Source of the DNA: Macquaria australasica
Lineage: Eukaryota; Chordata; Actinopteri; Centrarchiformes; Percichthyidae
Reading direction: 5' to 3'
Assembly: GCA_005408345.1 (NCBI GenBank)
Contig: SEMN01000185.1
Location: forward strand, 806,001 to 870,000
Length of the DNA: 64,000 bases
Position numbers and translations under genes: made by a program. Below, in pieces: positions 29,673-43,064 of this stretch. The notes under the pieces are model-generated. The model saw nothing but the letters and a program-made list of their open reading frames with translations, did no database searches and was not told the DNA's origin. Each line of letters begins with the position of its first letter. The first letter of the stretch is position 1.

Positions 29673-32588
29673 TGAAATGCTATAAAATCCTACTTCAACA
29701 AAGGTTTTTTTTTGTAGAGGTAGGATAAAGGTCTTACATATGAAACAATGGCTTTATTTCTGTGACTCAAATCAATGTAAAAAAAAAAAAAGTAAAAACT
29801 TTGTAAAAACAAAACAAAACACAATTACAGTTACATATGAGACATTTATGGGACTGGGTCAGTTCAGAAACAAGTAAATGCAATCAGAGTTTTCAAAGTT
29901 ATCCAAGAGGGTGATGTAAGTGAGACATTATGCAGCAGAAACCTCATTCACAGAGCCAAAATGGCTTGGACCAACAGTGGCCTTATCACTGGCTTATGCT
30001 AGACTTACCTCCCAGTGACTGACACAAGTACAGTGATCCAAGTCCAGCTGCCAAAACTGGCCCAAAAAGCTGGCATAAGTGCTGCTAACTGGAGCTGATT
30101 CTAAGCCCAAACCTGTCTGCACCTCCACAATCTGGCCAAGTCACGAAATACATGGATCAAAGTCGGCTCACATTTGGTCTTATGTTTCCAGAAAACAGAT
30201 GAATGCACCGACACTGAGCCACAATGTCTTCATTATGGAGGTACAGATGGCTCAAACACATTAAAAGATTTTAAAAAATATATCTGCACAGACAAGATCA
30301 TTTCACTTTTTTTCTTAATAGATTTTGTATGTCATGTGCAAACAAAAACCTATTTTTTAAAATAGTTATGACAATAAATATCCTGTTCGATGCAACATAG
30401 AGTAGCAAAATAAAGATTGCTTAAAAGCTAACTAGCTTACTAGACTAGTAAAAGTGTTATCCTCCTTTAAATACTCATAAAAACTAAATGTACAACAGAG
30501 AATATCCTCAGACACATAAACCCACACAAATAGAAAAAGAGGGCTGTGACCCATAATTGGGATCCTGTGTGTATCCCAGGCTGGCTGACCTATGCAGTCT
30601 GGACAGTATTGTTACAGAGCAGAACCATGACGAGGCTGGAAGGTCAAGCCTGCGGACAGTTGTCAGCTTTTGGGGAAAGGTGAATACCTGGGAGATGTGC
30701 CCCAGAAAAAAAAAACCCTGCGAGGTGTCAAAAGTTCCTCGAGTCGACAGTTGCAGTGTGATGCTTTAAAAGTGTAGCGCGGGGTTTTGTCTCAGAGGGG
30801 AAGCTCCTGTGAGAATATCTGACTTAGCAAAGCAGAAAGGCTTTGAGGTGTTGAGGTATGCGAGGAGTCTACTGAAGCGTTGCGTTTAAATGAGCAAGAG
30901 CAATGTGTGGAACCAGATGGAACCACATTTAGTAGCATGTAGTATTGATTTTTACGCAAATGTTGAATCCCTATAGTCTGTTACATCACTTTTCAGATTT
31001 ATACCAGAGGCAGCGAAATCATAGAAAGAGCTGGACCTCACCTGCTGGGGGAATGAGGTTAAAGTTCATGTGTAATGTTGGCTGGTGTACCTTTAAATGT
31101 CAGTTCACCCAAATTACAAAAAAAAAAATAAAATCTCACTTAGCTCTAGTGGCATATCTAGCCATGCAGATAGTTTTGGATCTTGTTTAACACAAAGTGC
31201 TTTTCCATCCACCTGTTATGTGCATTTTCAATTTGCACATAAAAGAAACTCAGTATTATCAGGAAAAAAGCAAGCATGCAACATCGTTTTTCCCTTGATA
31301 GCTAAAGGATAATACCAGTTTATCAACTGTATAGCTGTAGAGCACGGCGGCACATGCATCAACATTTGAAGCACGTTGAATCACAGTTGTCCTGGCAGGA
31401 TTTGTTGTAGTGAGCAGTGTCTTGGAAGCTGTAGCTTCACCACAAGTTCCTTTGGCACACCCAAAGGTCTGTCCTACTCTCACCTTTACTCTCATCTCCT
31501 CTCCTTGAAAACATGTGTTCAGGGTTTATGCGTCCCACAAAGCGAGATGTATCTGACAAAAGCAATGGTGACATTTCTTTTTTTTCGGGACCTTAAAAAG
31601 TAGGGGAAAAAAAGGGAACCTATTTGGCCCCTTCGGCCAGAAGGAGGACTACGCAAACCTTGTGAACAGAAACAGCACACACACGGAGACACAGAGGCGC
31701 ACAGTAAAACACTTGTTTCCAGTTTCACTTAGCGTGACAAGCTTTCTTTGGGTAGACCTACAATAATATCTGGGGGATAACAGAATCAAACACTGGCAAC
31801 AGAAAATAAATGGAAACAGCCTTGATTGATTGATTGAAGCTATTCCCCCTGGACAGGAGGACCAGTGGAAGACGTGCTTTAGGTCTCTGTCACCTCTGAG
31901 ACAGCAGGTGGAGCTGAGGGCAGCGCCACAGTTTAAAGCAAAATCTTAAAACACACATTTTAGCTGCAGTGAATCAGATCGCAATGACTGAAGTTAAGTT
32001 TTAACCCTTAAATGCGTGGGAGACTTGTTACTGAAGTGACACAGATTGAGCTACAGATTAAAACAGCAGTGCTTTAAAACTTTTCACAACATAGCATTTA
32101 CAGTAAGAAACCCTTCAAAACATATTTTAGCAATGTTCATTTTTTCCAATCATTTGTTTGCCAAAAATGTAATTTTCAAAACTAAATGATATCTTTATAT
32201 TTTATGTTTATTTACACATATAGGCTTCTGTGTAGGCTCAGCACTTATCAAACACAAATTAGTCAGTACAACAAATCAGTCACTGTCTTGTCCTCATTGC
32301 AGCATGGCTATGTGAACTGGGCGTCCTAGCTATCAATGTAATAAGAGAGTTCTTAGAATAAGTCAGTTAATAATAATAATAGTTAAACTCATCTCTTCTG
32401 AGCTTGTTATACTCATGCTCCAATTCTCTCTCTTAATTTTCTGATTGATCACTTGGTCCAAAGATCCTCATCATCAATAGCTTCAGACCCATTTTCAGAG
32501 TTAAGTTACTGTCAATAGAACTCTCAAATATCAAAAAAGTGCTAGTCAGTGACACAAAATGAGGTCAAACAGGAAAACACAACATTGC

Positions 32589-32620
<32 letters not shown>
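32589..32620 (+). repeat. (CTA)n microsatellite
   Basis: Over ten perfect CTA/ACT units in the intergenic region. Confidence 0.95.
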
Positions 32621-32621
<1 letters not shown>

Positions 32622-33699
32622 AAAGACTCTATAACCTTTTAGAGAAACACATTAGAAAAATAAAATAGAAAGACACTGCATGAGGTGAAAGAGACAGGTG
32701 CATGTCGGGAAGTTAGGTAGCCTAGTTATTGTAGTCTGGCCCACTGATTTGGTCAATATCTTTGATTTGTGTCAAAAATTGCCTGTGTAGTCATCAGTAT
32801 TATGTGAACACAGACATGATACACATATTTTTAGATTCAGTGTGACTTACACTTTTCGAGGATACAATTATCTCCCATGTCCATCATGAATAAAAGTCCA
32901 TAAATCCGCTTAGAAACCCTAAGGGAAAAAAGCTCCTTATGATCCCAGAACTTGCCTAAAAATCATCACGTTTTTGAGTTTTCTTCAGTATCAAAGTAAT
33001 CCAGTGACACCTGTCTGCATATCTACTGGTACATTGCAAACAGGAACTGCTAATGGCTAATTCGGCATACTTTTAATGGTGCCAATTTGCCAAAATGTAA
33101 AGAAATATAGGTAAAAAAAAAAAAACGGGGCTGAAGTTGAAGCCCACAGCTAAGTTAACTCACTGACTCCACATGGCAACATTATACTTCCTGTTGACAA
33201 GGAGGAGGTATTACATTGTAGGGGGTGTCAAACTTTGAAAACACCTGGCCTAAAGTATGCGTTTAAGGAGTGTAGTTTGCTTTCTTTAATTCTACCCTAT
33301 TACAGTATGTAATTCCCTTACTTTTTTCTGTGTTCTCTTAGTGATCTTTGTCATTTCAACAGTATGTAAAGATTTTAGTTTGCAGTCTTGAGGGTATGAT
33401 GCTAAAGTTAGTTTCAGGGTATTCAATATTACAATTATAATTACAATATTTTCATCATTAACAAAAATCTTCCATAATCATCACAAACTTGTTAAAGAGC
33501 AAGTTAATTAGTACATCAGCCATAACGATAATAGTGCAATACATAGCAATAAATATCTAAAGTAATGAAAAATATATCTCCAGTAAGGTGGATTACTGAA
33601 TGCATTACAATTCTGACTTGTAGCTTTATGTAAACAGCATTGTATGCGTGTGGGTTGGTGTGTTTGTGTGTGTGTCTGTGCTTGTGTGAGGGTGAGGAA

Positions 33700-34110
33700 G
33701 CACTCGGGCATGAAAGTTGGGGAGGGAAGAAAATGCATATTCATCAGGCCTCGCAGACAAAACAATGTAGCGGCATAATCTCTGCGACGAGCGCGGGTTA
33801 AATAGCTGCAGTAAGACTTGATATGTTACAGCAGAACAGACATTTATGAACGTGGCCCATGGACTTTGCACATGATAATGCTTCACAGGAAGACAGAAAG
33901 GAAGGAGTTAGAATGTATCCCTGCATACATTTGCATTTGGCTGGGGGCTGGAGTTCAGCAGGGGCCGCCATTTTTCACCTCCATTTGAACACTTAATTAC
34001 TTCAGCTGGCTAATCTCTCACTTAATAAAAATCTATTAAATAGGCCTGTCTGGGTATAAGCAGGACGCGATTTAGAGAGCCCGGATCAATGCCCCAGTGT
34101 TTCTGCTAGG
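33700..34110. promoter_or_regulatory. candidate intergenic enhancer
   Basis: Unique, repeat-free block containing ATGCATATTCAT (33733-33744), ACATTTGCATTTGG (octamer-like, about 33928), and ACTTAATTACTTCAGCTGGC (TAATTA plus E-box CAGCTG, about 33990). Clustered POU, homeodomain and bHLH-type words suggest neural enhancer activity. No conservation data are available here. Confidence 0.28.
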
Positions 34111-35037
34111 CTACACTTGGACAAGACAATATTTTGTGCCTAGCAGATCCATCTTGCAATTACACTTCCATGTGGAAATTCTGAAATGACTCATGTCTTG
34201 ACCTCAACCATTTGCATAATCTTTGTTTTGGGTTGTTTTTCTTGCCTGGCAATTGCAGTAGCAGGGATCATCTCTCTTCTGGTTTATGATGAGTTTCTCT
34301 TTCTGTCTCTGTAGAAAAGCCTTCTCCAACCACAAAGAGGAACGCAGCTCATACATTAACCTGCCTGTTGACCTCTGTCTCAACCTCACAGTTGCTCTAA
34401 CTAAAGGCTATTCCCTGACATCCATTTGTGTCCCTCAACACTGCACGTTATCAAGTTTAACCACTAGATGGCATTCCTGTATAGAGAGCAGAAAAGAGCA
34501 GAAAGCTGAGGCCAAAAGACAGGACAGGTAATCAGATGTTTCAATGTGTTTGCGTTGTTGACAACTGAAGCCACTACCAGCTACGTTACATCATGCATTA
34601 ACATCACTGTCTGTTTTTATATTGTGAGTGAACAGCAGTAGCAGTTTCGATGGCTCTTCCCCGACTCACAGCATTTATTTTAGTGAGGACTTGATTTCTG
34701 TCACACTGAGAGGAAAACCCTGAGGAGCTCTCTGAACGCTTCTCCATCTTAGAGCTCACATTTGGCCACATGCTTAAAGCCTTTAAGAGAGTCAAGTGCA
34801 CATTTACAGTCTGAGATTCCCAGAACTCATCTGTTGAAAACAAATGAAACTTATGACAGATTGACTTTCTGGAGCAAACAGTTGGTGCTATGAATCCTTG
34901 GTGTAGGAATGTAGAGTCTAAGATGGAAAAAAAAAGCCAGGATTTTAGAAATGCTGAGGACGTACATGTCCCCCGCAATGCATCCCCCACCACTCACAAA
35001 ATTAAGACTATAAACCATTTTTTCTATTTTAGTTTTT

Positions 35038-35178
35038 TCCTTTGAAATGAGAGGAGAGAGAGAGAGAGAGAGAGAGAGAAATGGGTAATGGCATGCAACA
35101 AAGACCCCGGCTGGACGCAAACTGGGGATGTTGCAGTTCATGATCGGTGCCTTAACCCCTAAGCCACCAGGGCACCCC
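35038..35178 (-). mobile_element. tRNA-derived SINE
   Basis: On the minus strand the 5' end is TGGTGGCTTAGGGGTTAAGG (A-box-like, tRNA D-arm), followed after about 30 bases by CCCAGTTTGCGTCCAGCC (B-box-like), then the tRNA-unrelated part GGGGTCTTTGTTGCATGCCA and a (TC)n run. This order is typical of an abundant percomorph SINE. Transcription would be by pol III if intact; the B box is degenerate. Confidence 0.75.
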
Positions 35179-37270
35179 CATCCATTATTTATATTTTACT
35201 TATTCAGTGAACTGTTAAATGATACTTTCTGTTAATTTGATTTTCCCAAAATGAGGGTCTAAATGGTTTTTCAATATGGAGCCGTGAAACTGACAAAAGG
35301 CAGTAAAAGCTTTTATACTGGCTATTAACATGTCCTGCATTGTCTGGTGTAGCTGTATGATGAATGCTATAGCTGCAGCTGGGCAGCATCACCACTGATA
35401 TTGCACACTCACCCTTGCTCTGGACATACATCGACCTGCCCATCTCATTATCATGTAAGCATAAGGGAAATTGTAGATGTGGTGAAGAAAATGGAAAATG
35501 TTGTTTTGGGGAAAATAAGGACTAGAAAATGATTAAATGTGTGTGAGACAACAAATAAATAAAGAAAAATGAAAAATATTAAAAGAAAAATGATGGAGTT
35601 GAAATTGAAATGAGCTAGTAATAGATCGATAGAAGAGCAAAATAAATTAAATTTTCATTTTTATTAATTTCTCCAACTGATTTAAATGAAAAGTATAAAG
35701 CTTTATAATTCTTTTTACAATACATTTTATTTATTCATGTATTCAGTTATATTTTTGACTTGTCTGATAAACTTTCACTGCCTTTTCTTGCTTTGGGGCT
35801 CCATATTTCTCCATAATCTTGAAATCTTTATTTATGTATTATTTTGTTGGCACAAAAGTAGTCTTATTTGAACATATTGGGTCTAAAAACATTGGATACC
35901 AATTCTGTTTATGTGCAGTGTTTTACTTCTAGGAAGTAAAGTCTCGCCAGGCTTGCAAAAAAAAACCCTGAATATATAAAAATGTTTGATTTCATGTAGC
36001 GCCCCCTTTGAAATCATTGTATTTCCTTTTACTAACTTTGTCAAATGATTGGGATAAACCTTCATTTTCTGGATATAGAGGAGGAGGACACCGGTTCCTG
36101 GCAGCTGTGTAGGATTTAACGCACCCGTAACAAACAGCTATTGTAGCGTAATCTCCTGGCTTCACTCCTCCCTCTCCATCCCCTCAATTCTCCCCCCTGC
36201 TCCCTGGTCCTCTGCCCACCATGCCGTCCCCAGCTGTCCTGATCTCTCTCCACTGAAGGAGGGAGGAAGAGGGAGGGAGGAAGGGAGGAGGGAGGAGGGG
36301 AGGGAGCTGGCCGGTTTCAGCCCTGCCTGCCTGGCTGGCTGGCTGTGGTGTTGGAGCCTTGATGTTACAGACTGCAGTAGCAGCCTCTTAGGCCCCCATA
36401 ATCCACTGGATTGTTTCATTAAAACCATCACATGATTCTTTGCTCCCTTCCAGTTGTACCGTGTTGCGTCACCATTAGAGGAAGCTATAAATAACAAAGA
36501 GGGGCTGCGGGGGAGGGAGGGGAGATACAGGACTATCACAACAGATTGGCAGCAGATTGGCACCCTGCGAACCCAACGCACAGCTTTGAGTTAGAGAGCG
36601 CAGTAATATTCACACTTACCTGACTTAGTCTTTGGTGTGCATCACATTACTCACAAAGGATTTGATGCATAAAGAAATTCAGCGGCGCAGCAGGGGCCAA
36701 TGGCTGTGACGAGAAAACAAGTTACGGGGAATATTCAGACGTGTCACTCACCGAGACGTCAAAGTCTTTTTTCTTCAGAATGAGAAGCTACCTCAGATTG
36801 TCGCATCAGAGATTGAAAATCAGGTGCGGCTGTGTTGACAGTAAGCCACTGTGAAATAGCAAAATGGGGCTGAGCTTGGTAAAATAGGTTGGGGTTTTTG
36901 TTCATTACTTTCATGTGCTCTGACAAGTGATGTAAGTCTTCAGAGGTCTTCTTGGGGGAAGCAGAGAGATAGCGATTGGCTGGAAGGCAACCTCTGCACA
37001 GGGAGACATATACTGAGGCGAAACACAGCTATGACAAGCAAATAAACCAATAGAGCTGTTTTTGTTTTCCCATGTCTGGAGCCCCTGTGCACTGCATTAG
37101 CATACATCCTATCCTTTGCCCGCCAGGCAAACAACTACAGTACAAGTCTGCGTGAGGAAAAGCAGGCTGTTTCTTCATAGTGAATAACGTAGGATGACAG
37201 AGCAACATGCTTCATAGGCGTGTACGTCACTATCAATTGCTACGTCGCTGTGAGCACTGACGCTACCATG

Positions 37271-38277
37271 CAGTGGAGTGGTGGAAGTGTTCAGATCTTT
37301 ACTTATATTTGCACTAATCAATATTTCTTATATTAAAGTGTAACTCCACCCTCAAATTCTGCTACAACCCTCTCTTTCTCAAATTTAAAAAACTGTAGTG
37401 TGTGCGTCAGTAGACATGGGGGAAACTGACTGACACTGATTAGAGTCTTTTTTTTTTTAATAGACATTTCATGACATAGACAGGTCCCAACCGGTTGACT
37501 CTATGTCAGCATTGGCCTCGCAGGTTCAGGGCTGATTTAAAACAGTAGATGGGTTGTTGAGCCATTTTCAACCCATGAAATGTTTGTAGATTTGGTAAGA
37601 AATGTCAATATTAACACCAGCACTGATGTGTTTCATCACAGTACAGTCATATCATTTAGTTTACAGCTCCAAAAACATGTTTAATTGTGCAGTACCTCTT
37701 TAAATGATGGATTAAATTACAAGGTAGTGGTGTAAAAAGTGCAATATTTCCCTCTGAAATGTAGTGAGGTAGAATAATAAAGTAGCATAAAATAAAATAA
37801 GTATCTAAAAATTGTCCAGGGAGTTTTAATTCTTATTATAATTCTGCAAAGTTTAATGAGTTAAAAAGTGGTCAGAGTTGGTGCAGACAAGCTGAGATAT
37901 CCTGACTTTTAGTCCCTAGTATGGGTCAAGCTTCAAAACAGATGGATCCTTTTTCCCACAATGCAATTCAGTTGCATTTTTCTTTAGACCCTCCCTGCCT
38001 TGCAAAAGCCCATGTCTTTTAAACTCCATGCCCCCAGTTTGTAACACAGGCTTTATTTTAAAAATCTTAAGCCTCCAAGTCGAGATAACCCTGATGACAT
38101 CATCATGACATCATTAGGGTTATTTTGTCAGACTTGTCAAAGGTCCTCCAGAGCCACAGAAGACATTGCATAACAGTTTTCACAGGCTGAGTAGTACTAT
38201 GAGCGGATATTCATGCGTAAACTCTGTCTCATGTACAGTACTTGAGTGTGTATGTAGATACTTTCCACCACTGCAGT
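37271..38277 (-). mobile_element. CAGTGGTGG-type repeat region with second repeat inside
   Basis: The right end (GTACTTGAGTGTGTATGTAG to TACTTTCCACCACTG) and the block 37727-37805 (TTTCCCTCTGAAATGTAGTG) are inverted-orientation family pieces; GAGTGGTGGAAGTGTTCAGA at 37278 is the other end. Between about 37850 and 38200 lies a different repeat with TCCTTTTTCCCACAATGCAA and an imperfect ATAACCCTGATGACATCAT palindrome. Confidence 0.5.
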
Positions 38278-38964
38278 AGCCTCAAACACATTCAGCCCTA
38301 CACACACATCCCAACACATGGAGAAATTTCATGGACACACACACACACCCCTCATTAGAAATGTAGCTTCCAAGAAACCAAGTGATGATATCTAATAAGA
38401 AGTTTTGCCCACCTCTTTCTGTCTTCTCTTCCTCTTTGATCTCTCCACCTCACTCCTTCTGTCTCTCTCTTCCCCTAAGCCTCGAACTATCCACCCAAAT
38501 CCCCCTCTGTCTCTCCCCATTCACTCACTGCAGCTCCACCTTGCTCTCTCGCGCCCTGCGAGTCTCGAGCATGTTATTTAAGTCAAGGACGGCATTAGCA
38601 TGACGATCACAGCCTTTTCTATCACGAGTCTTGTCTGCCAAGGCTGGAGCTGGAGGAGCAGGCTTTGTTATTAGGGTGGAGAGAGGACTACTAAAAATGC
38701 GAGGAGTAAAAAGAGAGAGAGGGAGCCAAAGAAGGCATGTAGAGACAGGATAACACGGCCTGTAAGAAAGTGAAGATGATTTGTGATTGTGTAAGACAAA
38801 GCATACATGTGTCTACATTAAAGACAAACATAATCCATTTGCGTGCCATACGTTGTCGGACTGATCTACATACCTGAAGAATCCACTCTCCTCTCTGTCA
38901 AACAACGACAAAAGCTTTTTCCTCAAGTGTCAAGGGAAAGACCTACAAACAGACTCAAAAAACA

Positions 38965-38982
38965 CCCCCCCCCCCCCCCCCC
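38965..38982 (+). repeat. poly-C run (18)
   Basis: Eighteen consecutive C in the intergenic region; such runs are error-prone in sequencing. Confidence 0.95.
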
Positions 38983-41900
38983 AACCACCACCACCTTTTA
39001 TAGCCTACAGCTCCTTCATCATCACATGAAACCCTCAGTGAAATCAGATCAGACTGTATGTATGCATTCCTGCTTGTTATTCCAGATCTGATTACTCATG
39101 CATGCCCACAGAGGAAAAAAACCCATACATGCAACATATTGTCTCAGAGGCACATGCATTTTAAGGCCCACTCTCACTTAGTCCCCCCACTCTTTACTCG
39201 TTCTCTCTATTTACAAACCTATTTATTACAACAGGAAATTAAAACACAGTTAATTGTATCATAAACATGCATCTGTGTTACTAAAAGCAGATAAATTTTT
39301 AATGAAACAGATGCCGTCCTGGGCCAATTTCTCCCTCCGCCAGCCACCGCGGTCCAACCTAGCGCGGCCTGCAGTCTTAAAAACCACATGGTGAAGCATC
39401 CCTTTGTTTTACTGACTCTCAGCGGTAGAAGCTGAAAGCTGACAGCGACAGCACTTTCTGGAAAAACACACTTATTGGTTCAAAGACACCCCTGGTAATT
39501 AAAGCCATCATAGCCTTAACACTAATTATCTATAATCACCACTGCAGCTCATTTGGCACTGCAGCACACAAAATAATTCAGTTTGGTTATTTTTTTTTTC
39601 TTTTGGAAAGATGCTGGCTTCAGATGACCATGACTCACCTTTCATGGACACCCCACAGTACTCATGTTCAGTCTGGGTCTTCATGGCAGACAGAGAAGGA
39701 GAGACGGGGTCTGACACTTCACATGGCTTTCAGTCAGACGAATAATCTGATGATGGGGTGGGGGTGGCCTTGGAAAAGAAAAAAAAAAAAAACTCCAGCT
39801 GCATATTAAATGTGCTCAGGCGTTTCATGGCCTGTCAAACCTGAGTGTGATTTGTGATGCACGGAAGGCACACTGTCTCATTTCCTGGGTGGCAAGGTCT
39901 GGGCATGCACAACACACACACACACACACCCAAACACACAGCGGCAGTCAAGCCTGCTATCATTTGAATTCCTCCCCTGTGGCGGCTCCGTAAGGCATCT
40001 CAATCGCCATCACGCTGTCAGAAGAAATAAACACATTACGGCGAGAATTGAGAAGAAAAACAAAACAAAACAGGCTTTTTCTTTTGCTCGCATTCCTCGT
40101 CATAAAAGTTAAATGCACTCTCCGCTCATGCACACACGTGGCGGACACACACACACAAACACAAGGCAAAGATGCTCTCATCCGTTGCATGGTGAAAAAA
40201 TACATTTATTGGAATCTGTGTCAATGTAGAAAAAAGTGAAAACTGGCTTTAGGTTTTGTCACAGTACCACAGGTGAATGTTCCAGCAGCCGTCTGGTGAG
40301 CCGAAACTAAGTCAGCAAGCTCGTTTAGGGCAGTATATCTGCTACTGACGACAACAGAGAAGTTGGCCTACGGTGGCCTATGATACCACGCACATTGTCT
40401 CACAGACACTGAAAAGCTCCGGCTGCTCCTAAGATAACACCACCAGCAAATACACATGTTGTACAGCAATTAACCTAGACCAATGTTCCCTCAGTTTAAT
40501 GTGGGTTTAGCAGGAGAGGCTGATTTCAAATGGTTTGTTGTGATACTGTTACAAATCCCTTTCCAATAACTGTAAAGCCAGGGCCACTGACTGCCAGCAT
40601 CTAAGGTGGCTCAAAGGAGCCCGTATTATGTGATCAATTGTGGGCCTTTTTTTATAACTCATAAGCTGGGCCCATAATATCCCATTTTGTCCCAGACCCT
40701 GGAAATAACTCCAGTGGCCCTGTGCAAAGCTATGAGGTTCATGCATCATCTTTGATGTCTACCAGGGCCCTACTTTCACTTTTCAAAGCCTGCCATCAAA
40801 ATAAAGGGAGTTTCACATTAATATTTCTCTTTCCTTTTCTGCAGAAGTCACTTTTTTCATTCAAATATTTCTGTCTGAACAAACATTTCTATAATAAACG
40901 TACTGTAAGTGACAAATTCTATTCTGGCAGGCCAAATGTTATTATGGATAGTGCATTTCTATTTCTGATATGACAGGATAAGTCTCACAACACATGGCGA
41001 GTCTGCATACTTTATGAAGTCAACTGAAACTGCAACAGAAAAAGGCATTTGAAAACGAAAAGGACATTTCTAAACTCAGATACTGAGCATAAACATTGAG
41101 AGGTCAGTTTTTTTTCCCCCATACAACTTTCTTTACATATAGACTTATTTTATTCTTAAATATCTTAAATCTCATATAAAATAATTAATCAGAAACTGAT
41201 TCTATATACACAGACAAGAGTGCACAAGATGGATGACGAGATGATGTGCATGCTGAGGTGGTTTGGCGAGAGCAGGGTTTGCTGTGAGATTATATGCGCT
41301 GCTTGGGTTACAAGTTTGGCTTTTCTGACGAAATGTATGAAGGGTTTTGTCTGGAGAACTCGCACTCAATATCATCATTCATAAAACAAACAAGTGCTTC
41401 TAAATCAATACAGAGCCTCTTTGCTGTCTCTTTTGAGTGGCAATTCTTCAAAGAGAATGTGACCTTCATGGTAACAAAAAAAGCACAAAAAAAAAACAAC
41501 ACACACACAAAAAAAAGGTCCATACTTCAACCTTGGCCTCTCCTGATACAAGTTATCTACCAGAAGCAGAACCAAGAGCATTACGATTTTCTGGACTGGA
41601 TTCTAGGATGAACCTAAGCTTGTTAAATGGAGATCATTAATGGGAAACAATAAAGTATTTGTGGGGAACTAGGCTTAATCCAAGAGTGTGGCAAAAATGA
41701 TACATACAAGCAAGTCGTATCGGGTCGAGGCAAATAATATGTTCATGGGTGGACGTTCATTTACACTGTTAAAATATAGCACACAGCTACACACAACAGA
41801 GCATGCATGCTTCAGGTTTTTATCAGAGAAAAAATAAATAAAGGGATTGCATTTGGACTAATTTCTGCCATGTGTCATTTTGTGGCTTTAGCTAATAGTA

Positions 41901-42979
41901 GGTGAGGTTGGCTGAAATGTTTTAGTAGCTTTTATTAAGAGGGAAAATAATAGGACTTTGGTCACAGGCAGGTTTCCCAAAGCCGCTTGTTGTTTCTTCT
42001 ATAATCACATTCACATTCTTTTTTCCCTCAAATGTTTGAGTGTTCGATTTGACAAAGAATCATAAGCTGATTTTATAATGGCGGATAGCATGTGCGAGCT
42101 GAGCTGAAGAGAAAAACAAAACAAAACCCTGCACACTAGTTTGGCAATGAACCCGCTGTGAGGAACCCGGCTCTATGTGGCACAGTGTTAATAAAAATCG
42201 CACTGGATCCAATGACTCATCAATGACACCGACTCTCTATTCACAATGGCCACGCTGTTGCTGTTAATGCTGCCGTTATTTACTTCTCGCCAGAAAAAAA
42301 ACAAAACAAAGAAACACAAACAGTGAAGACATCATACAGACAGCACGATCAATACCAACCTGGAAGAGGACGCTTAATTTCACTTCTCTTTTTCTGTTGC
42401 TTTGAATTTTCACAACTTAACTGGCATCCACACGTCTCTGGCAAGCGAAAGTATCTTTGTATATTATTTAGAAAATCTCTTGCAGATATTCACAGTTGCT
42501 TGACTGAATGGCAAAAATACCCATGAAGTCTAAAATTGCTGGTTTAGTCGTCTAAAACATGGATGCCAAGAGTTCTTTAAAGTACTGGAGGTTTACTGTC
42601 ATCGTAGACTATTTGATGGGTTCAGATTCAAAGTGTTAAAAAAATCTTGCAGCGTGTTGCCTTTGAGCACTAACACACACACATATTCATACATACAATC
42701 ATTCATTTTCTTGTATATATATATATAGAGAGAGAGATCTGTAGTAATATGGAACAGTGGCAATACCTTCAATTACATCTGATGGTGATGTGACACACGT
42801 TTCACAAATTCTTCTCGGTGGAAGAGATTCTGTTCTGTGTATGGACGCTCTTCAGGGAGCATTTACATGATATCAGATTTCTGTACAGTAAAACAGCACA
42901 CATAAAAACATGAGGACATTAAAATAAAAATATCCCACGCTGATTGTGATGTTTAAAATGTTGTTCAATTAATTTTTTT

Positions 42980-42985
42980 TTTATT
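42980..42985 (-). terminator. possible ADGRA1 proximal polyadenylation signal
   Basis: First AATAAA on the minus strand after the ADGRA1 stop, about 80 bases downstream. It lies in an A-rich run and could be chance; brain GPCR transcripts usually have much longer 3' UTRs, and further AATAAA copies occur at about 41145 and 40205. Confidence 0.2.
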
Positions 42986-43064
42986 CTCGAAAGGGAGGCG
43001 AGGGTTAATTTTTGGTGGGACGAGGCAGGGGTGCTACCTATCTCCCCTGTTTTTCCTTCCCACA

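Larger units (their letters stand above)
26451..43064. other. KNDC1-ADGRA1 intergenic region
   Basis: About 16.6 kb with no protein-coding exon I can support. It holds the nested repeats at 26549-27232, the TIR element at 29173-29672, the SINE at 35038-35178, the repeat region at 37271-38277 and several microsatellites. The stretch below 43064 must include the ADGRA1 3' UTR, whose end is not evident. Several unique, GC-balanced blocks (27880-28390, 33700-34110, 36100-36620) stand out as candidate regulatory DNA. Confidence 0.7.

Noticed and set aside
36162..36581. 139-codon minus-strand open frame
   Set aside because: Made by GGGAGGAA-type purine repeats (Ser/Pro/Leu low complexity); no conserved motif.
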